This document shows, in pieces, positions 55,231 to 64,000 of a DNA stretch of 64,000 nucleotides. Numbering within the stretch: the first letter of the stretch is position 1; each line of letters opens with the position of its first letter. Source of the DNA: Sorex araneus (lineage: Eukaryota; Chordata; Mammalia; Eulipotyphla; Soricidae). Location of the stretch: positions 99,083,426-99,147,425 of the forward strand of contig NC_073306.1 in the NCBI RefSeq assembly GCF_027595985.1. Reading direction: 5' to 3'. Below the pieces are notes generated by a model. That model worked only from the letters and a program-made list of their open reading frames with translations. It had not been told where the DNA came from and did no database searches. The position numbers and the translations under genes are program-made.

Positions 55231-55231
<1 letters not shown>

Positions 55232-55270
<39 letters not shown>
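55232..55270. repeat. (AT)n microsatellite
   Basis: About 19 AT units, 127 bp before exon 13. Confidence 0.95.
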
Positions 55271-55279
<9 letters not shown>

Positions 55280-55397
55280 AATTTTGGTTGGAATTGAACT
55301 TTCTGCCCACTTTTATGAGAAAATAAAGTTTCTTAGTCTAGTAAATATTCAGACTTGCATTTAATTATCAGTTTTAATTTTATGTTGTTAATTTTAG

Positions 55398-55583
<186 letters not shown>

Positions 55584-56062
55584 TAATTTACACATTATAT
55601 TTATTAATTTACTAGATTAGTATTTTTCAAAGTTATATCACGTTCTCATGTAAGGAACCTTTTCAAATGAACCTTTCATTTAGTTGCTTGAACTTCAAAA
55701 TTATATTTTTACCTTTTAAAATTGGTTCAGTTATCTTCCAGAAAATAGTAATTTGGAATTCTGAAGGTAGATGAAAATTTTATGGGAAATTATCTCAAAC
55801 TCTGTACCGAAAATGTAGTAGAGAAGCCAGGAGTAAGTTGAATTAATTTTAAGGAAAACCTTATTTGGAAAAAAACTAAGAGTAAAGGAGTCTTGAAAGT
55901 ATTCTATATATTTACTTGCTTAAGTTCAAGAATAAACTTTATAAGTATATAGAAAGAATGTTTATAAGGGACATAAAATCTAAGTTAACTAAATACAGTT
56001 GGCTTTCTCTGAAATTGTGGCGAATGGTAACTGAAAACCCACATCAAAAAAAAACATGTTAG

Positions 56063-56880
56063 CAGTCGGGGCCCGTGCTCGGCTCCGGCCGGCCGGGTTT
56101 TCGGCCCCGGCGCCCATGCCCCTGCAGAGCCGGTGGATGTGGAACAAGCGGGAACCAGAGACAGCTTTAGGAATTGGGGTTCCAGCAAGTGCTTGCACCC
56201 ATGTATGGAGACTGTGAACTAAGCTTTTGCCCCACGCCGGCTAACGGAGGAAATAACCTTCCTTCTTGGTCTCTCTCCCCTCCGGGAGAAGGCGTGGTGT
56301 CCGACATTTTGTGGGTCCGTTGAGAAGGTATGAACTTTGGCGCGGAAAAAAAAAAAAAATGTGTGCTTTGAACTTGAAACAGCCGCGGGATACAGGGCCA
56401 GCCCCAGTCGGGGCCGCGTGGCCGCTACCGCGGCCGCGCGACATTTTATCTCTTCATTCACATCAATGGAAAACTTATTATCAAATATTTCCCTATTAAT
56501 AGAGCTGTATTCTTGGGGGATAAATTCCAACAAGAATAGTGAGTCTGTTTTGAAACTCTAAGAACAATAGTGAGTTATGTGTTGAAATCTGGAATGTAAT
56601 CAAGGTAAAGAGAAAAGGAAGTGAAATTATCACTCACCTATGGGGTGGGTTGGGGGGTGAGGGGTGGTGTGTATACTGTTTTTTCTTTTGTTTGTTTGTC
56701 TGTTTTGTTTTTGCTTTTGTTTTTGTTTATATTGGTGGTGGAATATGGGCACTGGTTAAGGGATGGGTGTTTGAGCATTGTGTAACTGAGATATAAGCCT
56801 GAGAAGTTTGTAACTTTCCACTTGGTGATTCAATAAAATAAAAAAAAATAATAATAATAAAAAAATAAAAAGTAAAAAAA
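56063..56880 (+). mobile_element. Complete composite retroelement, CpG-rich 5' end and L1-like 3' end
   Basis: About 818 bp bounded by AAAAAACATGTTAG on both sides (56049-56062 and 56881-56894). The 5' 400 bp are CpG-rich (GGCTCCGGCCGGCCGGGTTT; CCGCTACCGCGGCCGCGCGA). The middle shares TGGAATGTAATCAAGGTAAA with 23215-24455. The last 130 bp resemble the L1 3' end (ATGGGCACTGGTTAAGGGAT; GGTGATTCAATAAAAT). An A-rich tail closes it. No convincing ORF. Confidence 0.85.
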
Positions 56881-56894
56881 AAAAAACATGTTAG

Positions 56895-57938
56895 ATAAAA
56901 CCTTTTAGAAGGAAGGAATCCTTACTTAGGTGTAAAGAAACATGATAAGAGTAGAAAATTAGTTACTTTCTGCATTGTTGTTAGGACCAGATGGACATTG
57001 CTGGGGATCAGAACCAGGCCTCTTAAATATGAAACATGTACTTGAAGTGGGTTATTTTAGCAGTAGCAAGTTGATCCCATGTGGGTACAGTTGAAGAAGA
57101 AATTTGTATTTCTTCATGCCTGGAGAAGTTTGTATTCAATGCCTGTGTAATTGTTTGTCAAGTGCTTATTTAATAGCTGCTTGTTCTAGGTACTATATTA
57201 GTTATATGTAGGACTGTGGCCACAGTACTCAGACCAAACACTTCAGGATTTGTTAACTATGAAAGGAAAAACATAAATAACATGGCAGTAGTAGGTAACA
57301 ATTTATAGTTAGTATGGTGAAATGGAGACTTAACTTTAAAAACTTTAAAAATCATTTAAGATAAAGTTTTATTCTGTTAAAAAAAAGTAAGTATAAAATT
57401 GCAAGCATTTTAAATAGGAAACAATACATCATTACTCAAGTCATCCACCGTACTAACTTTATGTCAATATTTTGTTACCCTTTTATTGTTTTATTGGATA
57501 TTTTGCTCCTTTTTCACTGATATATACAGTTCCAGATTTGTCATATGAGACTTATATAAAGGATTGGGTTTGGTTCAGGTTTCTTTATTTAATTCCATTG
57601 GTTGTTTTTCTAATTATAATAGTTTTTAAATTCTACCCAAAAAAATATAACCAAAAAAAATTTTTTTTAAATTCTCATGTGTTTGTATGTGTGTATGAAA
57701 GGAATTGGGAGTTTGGTGGAGAAAAACTCCATATTCATTAGTAGCACCCTAAATCCAGTACTTTATTAGATGTGAAAATACTATTCTTGTGAATGCCCTC
57801 CCCTACCATTTAATCATGTTACAAATGATTTGACAGATCCTACAAATAATCATTTGGGGATTCGGATAGGCATGTATTGATTCTGAAAGACCTGTTCAGG
57901 GACAGCTAGATCTGTACAATAATAATTGTTGACTTAAG
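56895..57938. other. AT-rich unique-looking intron 13 sequence
   Basis: No exon or mobile element recognised. Confidence 0.4.
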
Positions 57939-57954
57939 AATGTTTCTGTGTTCT

Positions 57955-58136
57955 GGGGCTGGAGTGATAGTATAGCAGGTAGAGCATTTGCCTTGCACGT
58001 GGTCACCCGGGTTCAATCCTTTGCATCCCATATGGTCCCCCAAGCACCACCAGAAGTAATTTCTGAGTGTAGAGCCAGGAGTAACCCCTGAACATCCATG
58101 GGTGTCACCTCTCCCACAAAAAAAAAGCAAAAAAAA
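57955..58136 (+). mobile_element. SOR SINE
   Basis: GGGGCTGGAGTGATAGTATA head, GGTTCAATCCTTTGC B box, body, AAAGC tail. AATGTTTCTGTGTTCT and AATGTTTCTATGTTCT flank it. Confidence 0.92.
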
Positions 58137-58164
58137 AATGTTTCTATGTTCTTTAATAATTTGT

Positions 58165-58782
58165 TTTCTTTATTATGACATGGCCCCTATAACCATGCCA
58201 CCAGACTCCATGCCAGGCTGTTTTTACTTGGGGACCCTCATAACCATGCCATCATATGGCCCCCATAACATGTCACCAGACTCTGTGCCAGGCTGTTTTC
58301 ACTCGGGGCGCCCCAGAGTGGGGCAGGTGAGAGCCCTCCCCACCCCAAGGAACTCAGCCCTGGCAGCTGACCTCCACAACCCAACCACCACTCACACTCC
58401 AGGTCACTTTCCACACGCTCGGACCGAGCTTCACGTGTGAGTGAATATACTTCTAAACCACGTGGCCAGACACTCTCTACTCATTTTCCGTAATTACCAT
58501 ACCATACTTGATTGGAGGCAAGATGACGCCAACACTGGCCGAACCCCTCACGGTCTTCTGAACCCGGCTCACCATCTCGCCTTAGACAACGTGCGACTCA
58601 GCACGCCAGGCATGGAACTCTACGCGTGATCCCTGCTGGAATCTACTCGTCATTCCTGATGGGCATCGTGGCTGTTTTGCAAGATTAGGACAGAATGGCA
58701 AAGATGGGGCACGGAGAAACCGCGGCGGTGGCCACAGCATTGCCGCCTGCTCTGACTGGGCCGTTGGACAGTGCCGTCGGAC
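58165..58782. other. Unassigned segment with a direct repeat, upstream of the VAV3 copy
   Basis: CCACCAGACTCCATGCCAGG at 58199 and TCACCAGACTCTGTGCCAGG at 58272 are two units of a repeat of about 73 bp. The rest (58330-58782) is moderately GC-rich, non-coding in my reading, and may hold the VAV3 5' UTR at its right end. Confidence 0.4.
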
Positions 58783-58986
58783 ATAGAGCTGTGGCAGCGG
58801 TGCCAGCAGTGGCTCATCCACTGTGGGGTGCTGTCAGCCAACCACCAGATGACCTGGCACTTGGCGCAGGTGTTCGACCTGACAAAGACCCTCCTCGATA
58901 GGGTCCTGCTCTGCCAGCTGCTCAACAATCTCCGGGCGCACTCCATCAACCTCAAGGAGATCAACCTAAGGCTGCAGATTTCCCAG
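58783..58986 (+). pseudogene. VAV3: Copy of VAV3 exon 1 (calponin-homology domain N-terminus)
   Basis: 204 nt in one open frame encode 68 residues ending in QLLNNLRAHSINLKEINLR and then LQISQ. This is closest to the VAV3 N-terminal CH domain; VAV1 and VAV2 differ in the NNLRAHSINLKEINLR stretch as I recall. The start codon is ATA instead of ATG. The match ends exactly where exon 1 of VAV genes ends, followed by GTGCTG, so exon 2 is absent and this is not a spliced mRNA copy. Several substitutions, no frameshift. VAV3 is a Rho/Rac exchange factor; this fragment cannot encode it. Confidence 0.85.
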
Positions 58987-59040
58987 GTGCTGCCCAGAGA
59001 CGCAGGCAGTGTATGTTTGTCACTGTGCAGATTATTACTA

Positions 59041-59345
59041 AATGCCAGTCGACCAAAAGCTACGTTGGGTAAACTGGGAACGCCTGTAAAGGTGATTAGA
59101 GGCCGCCCCAAAAGCCTCTGTCCCTCTGGAGAGCCCGGCAAGCTGCTGCTTGGCAGAGCCTGGCAAGCCATCTGTGGCGTACTCGATACTATGGCCAAAA
59201 ACAGTAACAACGACTTTCCCCTGACCCTGAAAGAACCCCCAGTATGCCATTGGGCTACACTAGTACGAGACAGGGACAGGTGGAGACGTTACTGGCGCCC
59301 GCTCGAACATATCAATGAACAATGGGATGACAATGATACAGTTAT
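59041..59345 (+). mobile_element. RTE-tailed element with alternative head
   Basis: GATTAGAGGCCGCCCCAAAA head side (compare 41540-41570), GGAGAGCCCGGCAAGCTGC body, CCCCTGACCCTGAAAGAACC, then CATTGGGCTACACTAGTACG and GGAGACGTTACTGGCGCCCG. The last two blocks are nearly identical to the RTE LINE at 42613-42680. Confidence 0.85.
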
Positions 59346-59561
59346 TATGTTTTGGTACATTTTTATACTTTTCGCATAATGGACTTTGCATCTTGTTTAA
59401 TTTGTTACCTATATGTTTTGTTTTTGTGTATTTTTATCAAATTTTTTCTCAAAATTGCTTCTTTGTTCTTTGTGTTGCCTGTTCCCAGGTGTTAATTACT
59501 TTCAGTACTGTCTCTCCTGTCCATCTCCCCATTCATTCTTTTTTTAAAAAAAATTTATTAA

Positions 59562-59745
59562 TCGGGGCTGGAGTGATAGCACAACAGGTAGGGCGTAACC
59601 CAGCGATGCTCAGAGGTTACTCCTGGCTTTGCACTCAGGAATTACTCCTGACAGTGCTTGGGGGACCATATGGGATGCTGGGGATCGAACCCAGGTCGGC
59701 TGTGTACAAGGCAAACACCCTACCTGCTGTGCTATCGCTCCAGCC
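59562..59745 (-). mobile_element. SOR SINE with inverted fold-back head
   Basis: 59562-59593 is a + strand head (GGGGCTGGAGTGATAGCACA and ACAGGTAGGGCG). It is joined directly to a minus-strand SINE running 59594-59745 that ends in the complementary CTATCGCTCCAGCCCC. The two heads form an inverted repeat of about 32 bp. Confidence 0.9.
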
Positions 59746-59757
59746 CCTGAAAAGTTT

Positions 59758-59825
59758 TTTTTACAGTGTTGGGAATTGAGCTCCAGAGCCTCACACATGC
59801 AGGGCCAAGTTCTCTACCAGTGAGT
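59758..59825 (-). mobile_element. ID-like SINE fragment
   Basis: GTTGGGAATTGAGCTCCAGA and TTCTCTACCAGTGAGTTATA. Confidence 0.5.
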
Positions 59826-59829
59826 TATA

Positions 59830-60000
59830 GTTTTTTGTTTGTTGATTGGGTTTTGGGGCTATACCCAGCAGTGATGACTCTTGTCTCTGAGCTCAGGGAT
59901 CACACCTGACTGGCTCAGGTCCTGTGGAGAGTGCCAGTGACTGAACCTGGGTGGGCTTTGTGAAGTCATGTGCCCTACCTGCTATACTATTGCTCTGACC
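59830..60000 (-). mobile_element. SOR-type SINE
   Basis: TTTTGGGGCTATACCCAGC end, GTGACTGAACCTGGGTGGGC B-box side, head ending TATTGCTCTGACC. Confidence 0.78.
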
Positions 60001-60033
60001 TTGAGCTATGTATTTTTTAGAGGTTTTATTTTT

Positions 60034-60217
60034 TTATTTTATTTTATTTTTTTGGTTTTTGGGTTACACCCGGTGATGCACAGGGGTTACTCCTGGCTCT
60101 TCACTCAGGAATCACCCCTGGTGGTGCTCAGGGGACCATATGGGACGCTGGGATTAGAACCCGGGTCGGCCGCGTGCAAGGCAAACGCCCTACCCGCTGT
60201 GCTATCGCTCCAGCCCC
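60034..60217 (-). mobile_element. SOR SINE, young
   Basis: T-rich end, TTTGGGTTACACCCGGTGAT, full near-consensus body and head ending TATCGCTCCAGCCCC. GAGGTTTTATTTTTTTA is found on both flanks. Confidence 0.95.
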
Positions 60218-60511
60218 GAGGTTTTATTTTTTTAAAGAAATTTTAGGTTTACAGTATATTTGAAAGGAAGGCACAGAGATTTTTCATAGCCCCTTGACAT
60301 TCCACTTGTATAGTCTAACCAGTAGTCAATATCATTTGCCAGAATTATGTATAATAATTATTACCAAGGATGGGCCTATATTGACATCTCATAATTTTCC
60401 AAAATCTTTAGTTTACGTTAACATTCATTCTTGGTGTACATTTATGGTTTGGACAAATGTATCACCATGTATATGTGTCCTTACAGTATGTATACCAGGC
60501 AGAGTATTTTC

Positions 60512-61672
60512 TTTTTTTTTTTTTTAATTTTAAAAAATTTTATTGAATCACCGTGAGATGGTTACAAGCTTTCATGTTTGGGTTACAATCTCACAATGAT
60601 CAAATACCTATCGCTCCACCAGTGCACATTCCCCAACACCAATATCCCGGGTATACCCCCTCTTTTCCACCCTCCCCCTGCCTCCATGGCAGACAATATT
60701 CCCCATACTCTCTCTCTACTTTTCGGCATTATGGCTTGCAACACAGATACTGAGAGGTCATCATGTTTGGTCCATTATCTACTTTCGGCATGAATCTCCC
60801 AACTGGTTCCTCCAGCCATCATTTTCTTAGTGATCCCTTCTCTATTCCATCTGCCTTCTCCCCTCTGCTCATGAAGCAGGCTTCCAGCTATGGGGCAATC
60901 CCCCTGGTCCTTGTATCTACTGTCCTTGGGTGTCAGCCTCATGTGATGTTATTCTATACTCACGAATGAGTGCACTTCTTCTGTTGTGCTTTTTTGGATC
61001 CTCGGGATATATTCCCAGAAGTGGTATTGCAGGGTCATATGGAAGTTCAATTTCTACTGTGCTTTTTTGCCTCCTCAGGACACATTCCCAGAAGTGGTAT
61101 TGTGGGGTCATATGGAAGCTCAATTTCTAGTTTTTGAAGGACTGTCCATATTGTTTTCCAGAAAGTCTGGACCAGTCGGCATTCCCACCAACAGTGAAGG
61201 AGCGTTCCTTTTTCCTCACATCCACTCCAGCATTGGTTGCTTTTGTTCTTTTGAATGTGTGCCAGTCTCTGTGGTGTGAGATGATAGCTCATTGTTGCTT
61301 TGATTTGCATCTCCCTGATGACTAGCATGTGGAGCATTTTTTCATGTGCCTTTTGGCCATCTGTATTTCTTTTTTGGGGAAACTTCTCCCCATTTCTTCT
61401 CCCCATTTTTTGATGGGGTTGGAGGTTTTTTTCTTACACAATTCTACTAGTGTCTTGTATATCCTTGATATTAATCCCTTATCAGATGGGTATTGGGTAA
61501 ATATTCTTTCCCATTCTGTGGGATTTTTCTGTATTTTGGTCACTGTTTCTTTTGAAGTGCAGAAGCTTCTTAGTTTAATGTAGTCCCATTTGTTTATGCT
61601 TGCTTCCACTTGCATGGTTAGTGCTGTTTCATCCTTAAAGATGCTTTTAGCTTCAATGTTATGGAGAGTTCT
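60512..61672 (-). mobile_element. L1, 5'-truncated, with clean duplication
   Basis: Perfect 16-bp duplication CAGGCAGAGTATTTTC at 60496-60511 and 61673-61688. Closely related to the outer L1 at 44136-47093, with the same 1-bp ORF2 deletion. It also has a head-to-tail duplication of about 75 bp near 60985-61130 and lacks some sequence before it. Confidence 0.95.
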
Positions 61673-62467
61673 CAGGCAGAGTATTTTCACTGCCCTAAAA
61701 ATTTTCTGTTTTCTTGTATTTCTCTATACCTGCTAACTCCTGCAAATGTACTAATCATTTTATTGTCTTTGCAGTTTTGCTTTTTCCAAAATGTTGTATG
61801 ATTTGAATTACGTAGTTTGTAGCCTTTTAAATTTGGCTTCTTTCAACACAGTAATAAGTATTTAAGATTCCTCCATATTTTTTTGTGGTTTGATATTTCT
61901 TTTAAGTGCTAATAATATTTTATTGTTTGAGCATATCACAGTTAATTTATCTACCCACCACGTGAAGGACATTTTTTTTTGGTAAGTTAAAGAAGTTATA
62001 AATAAACATCCAAATGCAGGATTTTGTATGGACACAGATTTTTACTAGGGTGTATGTTTAAATACACCCATGTTCAATCCCTGGCACTGTACGGCTTCTC
62101 TCACACTGCTGGGTACATCCCTGGGGGGTATCCAGTACACTGGAGTCCTCCTCCCCCTAAAAAATGAACCCAGCCGTTTTTGCTCCTTTAAGTAAATATC
62201 ATGGAGCACAACTGCTAGATGGCATAGTATTATCATGTTTCTTTATTAAGAAACCCACCAGACTGTCTTTCTAAGTGATTGTGCTGATTTGTAATGCTAC
62301 CAGTAGAGTAGTTTTCATCTGCATTTGCTCCATAACATATATAAAGCATCTAAATCTTTTTGCAGGAGGTCCAAGGACCCCTTCTGGTGATTCTCAGCTA
62401 AACCGAACCAGTGGTTCAATGCAAAGGCTTGAGGAACCGGTGCTCTTCAGATTCTGCAGTGCAGAGG

Positions 62468-62600
62468 ATTTCTTGGGCCACACCTGGTGATGCTTGGGGC
62501 TTCCAGGACACCTGGTGATTGGTAGGGGTCCAGTTGGTATTGAGGATTGAACCAGGCCTGGCATCAAGCAAAGCATGCCCCTTAGCCCTGTGCTATTTTG
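62468..62600 (-). mobile_element. SOR-type SINE
   Basis: TTGGGCCACACCTGGTGATG end, GAGGATTGAACCAGGCCTGG B-box side. Confidence 0.65.
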
Positions 62601-63058
62601 GTGGACTCTATATGAAACACCTGTTATATGCTGTTTTTCATTCATACATCTCCTTGGGAAGAATTCTTTAATGATCAGTTTTTAATTTAATTTTCAACCC
62701 CCCACCATTCTCCTCACCCCCCCCCCCAACTTCTGTTGATGACCAAAGGATGCACACACTTGGTCATGTTGCTCAGCTATCCGGGTGTGCTACTTGCACT
62801 CCTCTAGTTTTGGCACAAGTGCATGTGCTCTCCAGGGTTGTACTCATTAGTAGTTCCAAGACATAAGTGGCTGCAGGTGTGTCTGGAAGTTGCCGTGGAA
62901 CCAGAAGTTAGAGACAGTGGAGTTACCAGGACAACACTAGGTGCATACTGGTGTACTGGGATGGAGGGAGCTCTTTGGGCTCATATTTGCAAGATAGGTG
63001 CTTTAGCCCAGAGCCATGTTGAAAATCCTGAGGCCCATTTTAAAATACCAGACTGTTG
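62601..63058. other. Unassigned intron 13 sequence
   Basis: C-rich run at 62696-62730, then DNA without a recognised family. Confidence 0.4.
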
Positions 63059-63245
63059 GGGCTGGAGTGATAGCACAGTGGGTAGAGCATTTGCCTTGCA
63101 CAAGGCTAACCCCAGGTTCAATTCCCAGCATCCCATATGGTCCCCTGAGCACCTCCAGGAGTAATTCCTGAGTGCAGAGCCAGGAGTAACCCCTGAGCAT
63201 CGCTTGGTATGACCCAAAAAGCAAAAAAAAACCAAAAACCAAACA
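63059..63245 (+). mobile_element. SOR SINE, full length
   Basis: GGGGCTGGAGTGATAGCACA head, AGGTTCAATTCCC B box, body, AAAAACC-rich tail. CAGACTGTT on both flanks. Confidence 0.93.
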
Positions 63246-63439
63246 AAAAACCCCACAAAACACAACAGACTGTTCTTGTTGAATTTTAAGAGTTCTTTCT
63301 AGTCGATTAGATTCCAACACTGTTTTATCAGATGTAACTTTTGCAAATATTTTTTCAGTCTGTGACTTATTTGTTAATTCATTTGCAGTTCTCTTTCATA
63401 GATCAAACTATAGGATAACATTGGATTTGTCCTTTCAGC

Positions 63440-64000
63440 CTTACCACAGGGAACTTAGTTTATCTTAGAGCAAAGGCCTTTCTGTGTGGACACAGGAAGA
63501 CAGTTAATGTTATGCTTTGTAACTTGGGAGCCGATTGACTCCAATAATATTTACTCCTGGGCATCTGCTTTCTCAACTCAGTTGCTCTTAGTTCCTAGCA
63601 CCCCAAAAGCAGGTCACGACGAGGGACAGAATGGACCCGGGGCAAGCTGTGAGCTACCCTGGCATCGAAATGGGCCAGACCAAAGCACCACAATACTCAA
63701 CTATAAGTTGAGAACATGATCATAGACAAATACTGTCATGATCCAAAAGTAACAACGAGACTAGGACCCTGCTGGGGTTAGGAAAACTAACCTGACCTGA
63801 GGACTGTGGTCTGGAAAATACAGTGAGATGTCCTCAGAAAGAACCAAACTTTAAGTTTGGACTACAGATACATCTTTTACTGTGCTCATACAAAATGACA
63901 TTGCTAGAAATATTAGAAGTAGATTTACTACAACTATTTAAGTGTATGACTAGCTGAGGAAGGAAGAAAGGGGCACACCGTGACACACCCTTGTTTGGAC
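63440..64000. other. Unassigned block, possibly the start of another mobile element
   Basis: About 560 bp of moderate GC with no exon features. Texture (short oligopurine and ACAACGAGACTAGGACCC type words) differs from the AT-rich intron before it. Runs off the window. Confidence 0.3.

Larger units (their letters stand above)
60240..63415 (-). mobile_element. Ancient eutherian L1, interrupted
   Basis: The minus strand is recognisable by AGGTTTACAGTATATTTG, TTTGGACAAATGTATCACC, CTGCCCTAAAAATTTTCTG and, past later insertions, AATTTTAAGAGTTCTTTCTA and GTTTTATCAGATGTAACTTT. These match the order of an old L1M-type 3' region. Split by the young L1, two SINEs and unassigned DNA. Confidence 0.75.

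Noticed and set aside
58771-59379. 202-codon ORF starting in the VAV3 copy
   Set aside because: It fuses VAV3 exon 1 with intron-like DNA and a SINE tail in an arbitrary frame. The true start codon is ATA, so it is not counted as a gene.
62366-62490. Exon-like start after TTTTTGCAG with an open frame (GGPRTPSGDSQLNRT...)
   Set aside because: Good-looking acceptor, but the frame does not match ULK2 exon 14 as I recall it. There is no donor in phase, and it runs into a SINE. Treated as chance.

Overview
This is mammalian genomic DNA, most likely from a shrew (Soricidae, probably Sorex). The window is saturated with one tRNA-derived SINE whose head reads GGGCTGGAGCGATAGCACAG and whose body runs to a GTGTGACCCAAAAA end. 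I recognise this as the shrew SOR SINE. The only conventional gene I can support is the 5' part of ULK2, the autophagy-initiating Ser/Thr kinase, on the + strand. All exon calls come from direct translation compared with mammalian ULK2 as I remember it.

Layout. 1-2600: repeat-poor to moderately repeated upstream DNA. 2815-4150: CpG-island promoter with tandem GC boxes and a 30-bp minisatellite. 3403-55569: coding exons 1-13, giving codons 1-365 plus one base of codon 366. They carry the complete kinase domain (K39, E56, HRD D131, DFG D158, T173, APE) and the LIR-like segment F353-V356. Every intron has GT..AG ends and every phase matches, so this looks like a working gene. I see no exon after 55569; the window ends inside intron 13, and roughly the C-terminal two thirds of the protein lie downstream.

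The introns are an archive of retrotransposition. Besides about 80 SOR copies there are: (i) a second SINE group that shares the SOR head but ends in the 3' tail of an RTE-clade LINE instead of an A-tail; (ii) a piece of that RTE LINE itself (41966-42712); (iii) old eutherian L1 (9090-11560, 16000-17860, 60240-63415) and younger shrew L1, one nested inside another with clean target-site duplications (44136-47093) and one lying just upstream of exon 5; (iv) a set of composite elements with an L1-like 3' end and GC-rich, partly tandemly repeated 5' modules (14130-14985, 20455-22050, 23215-24455, 56063-56880); (v) a minor tRNA-Ala/ID-like SINE; (vi) a 68-codon copy of VAV3 exon 1 (58783-58986) in intron 13.

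The most unusual content is therefore not a gene cluster. It is a set of interacting parasites: one tRNA-type promoter head joined to different 3' ends that would recruit two different LINE machineries, together with L1-tailed composite elements. No CRISPR, operon, tRNA gene or rRNA was seen. Boundaries of old repeats are approximate, to about 10-20 bp.
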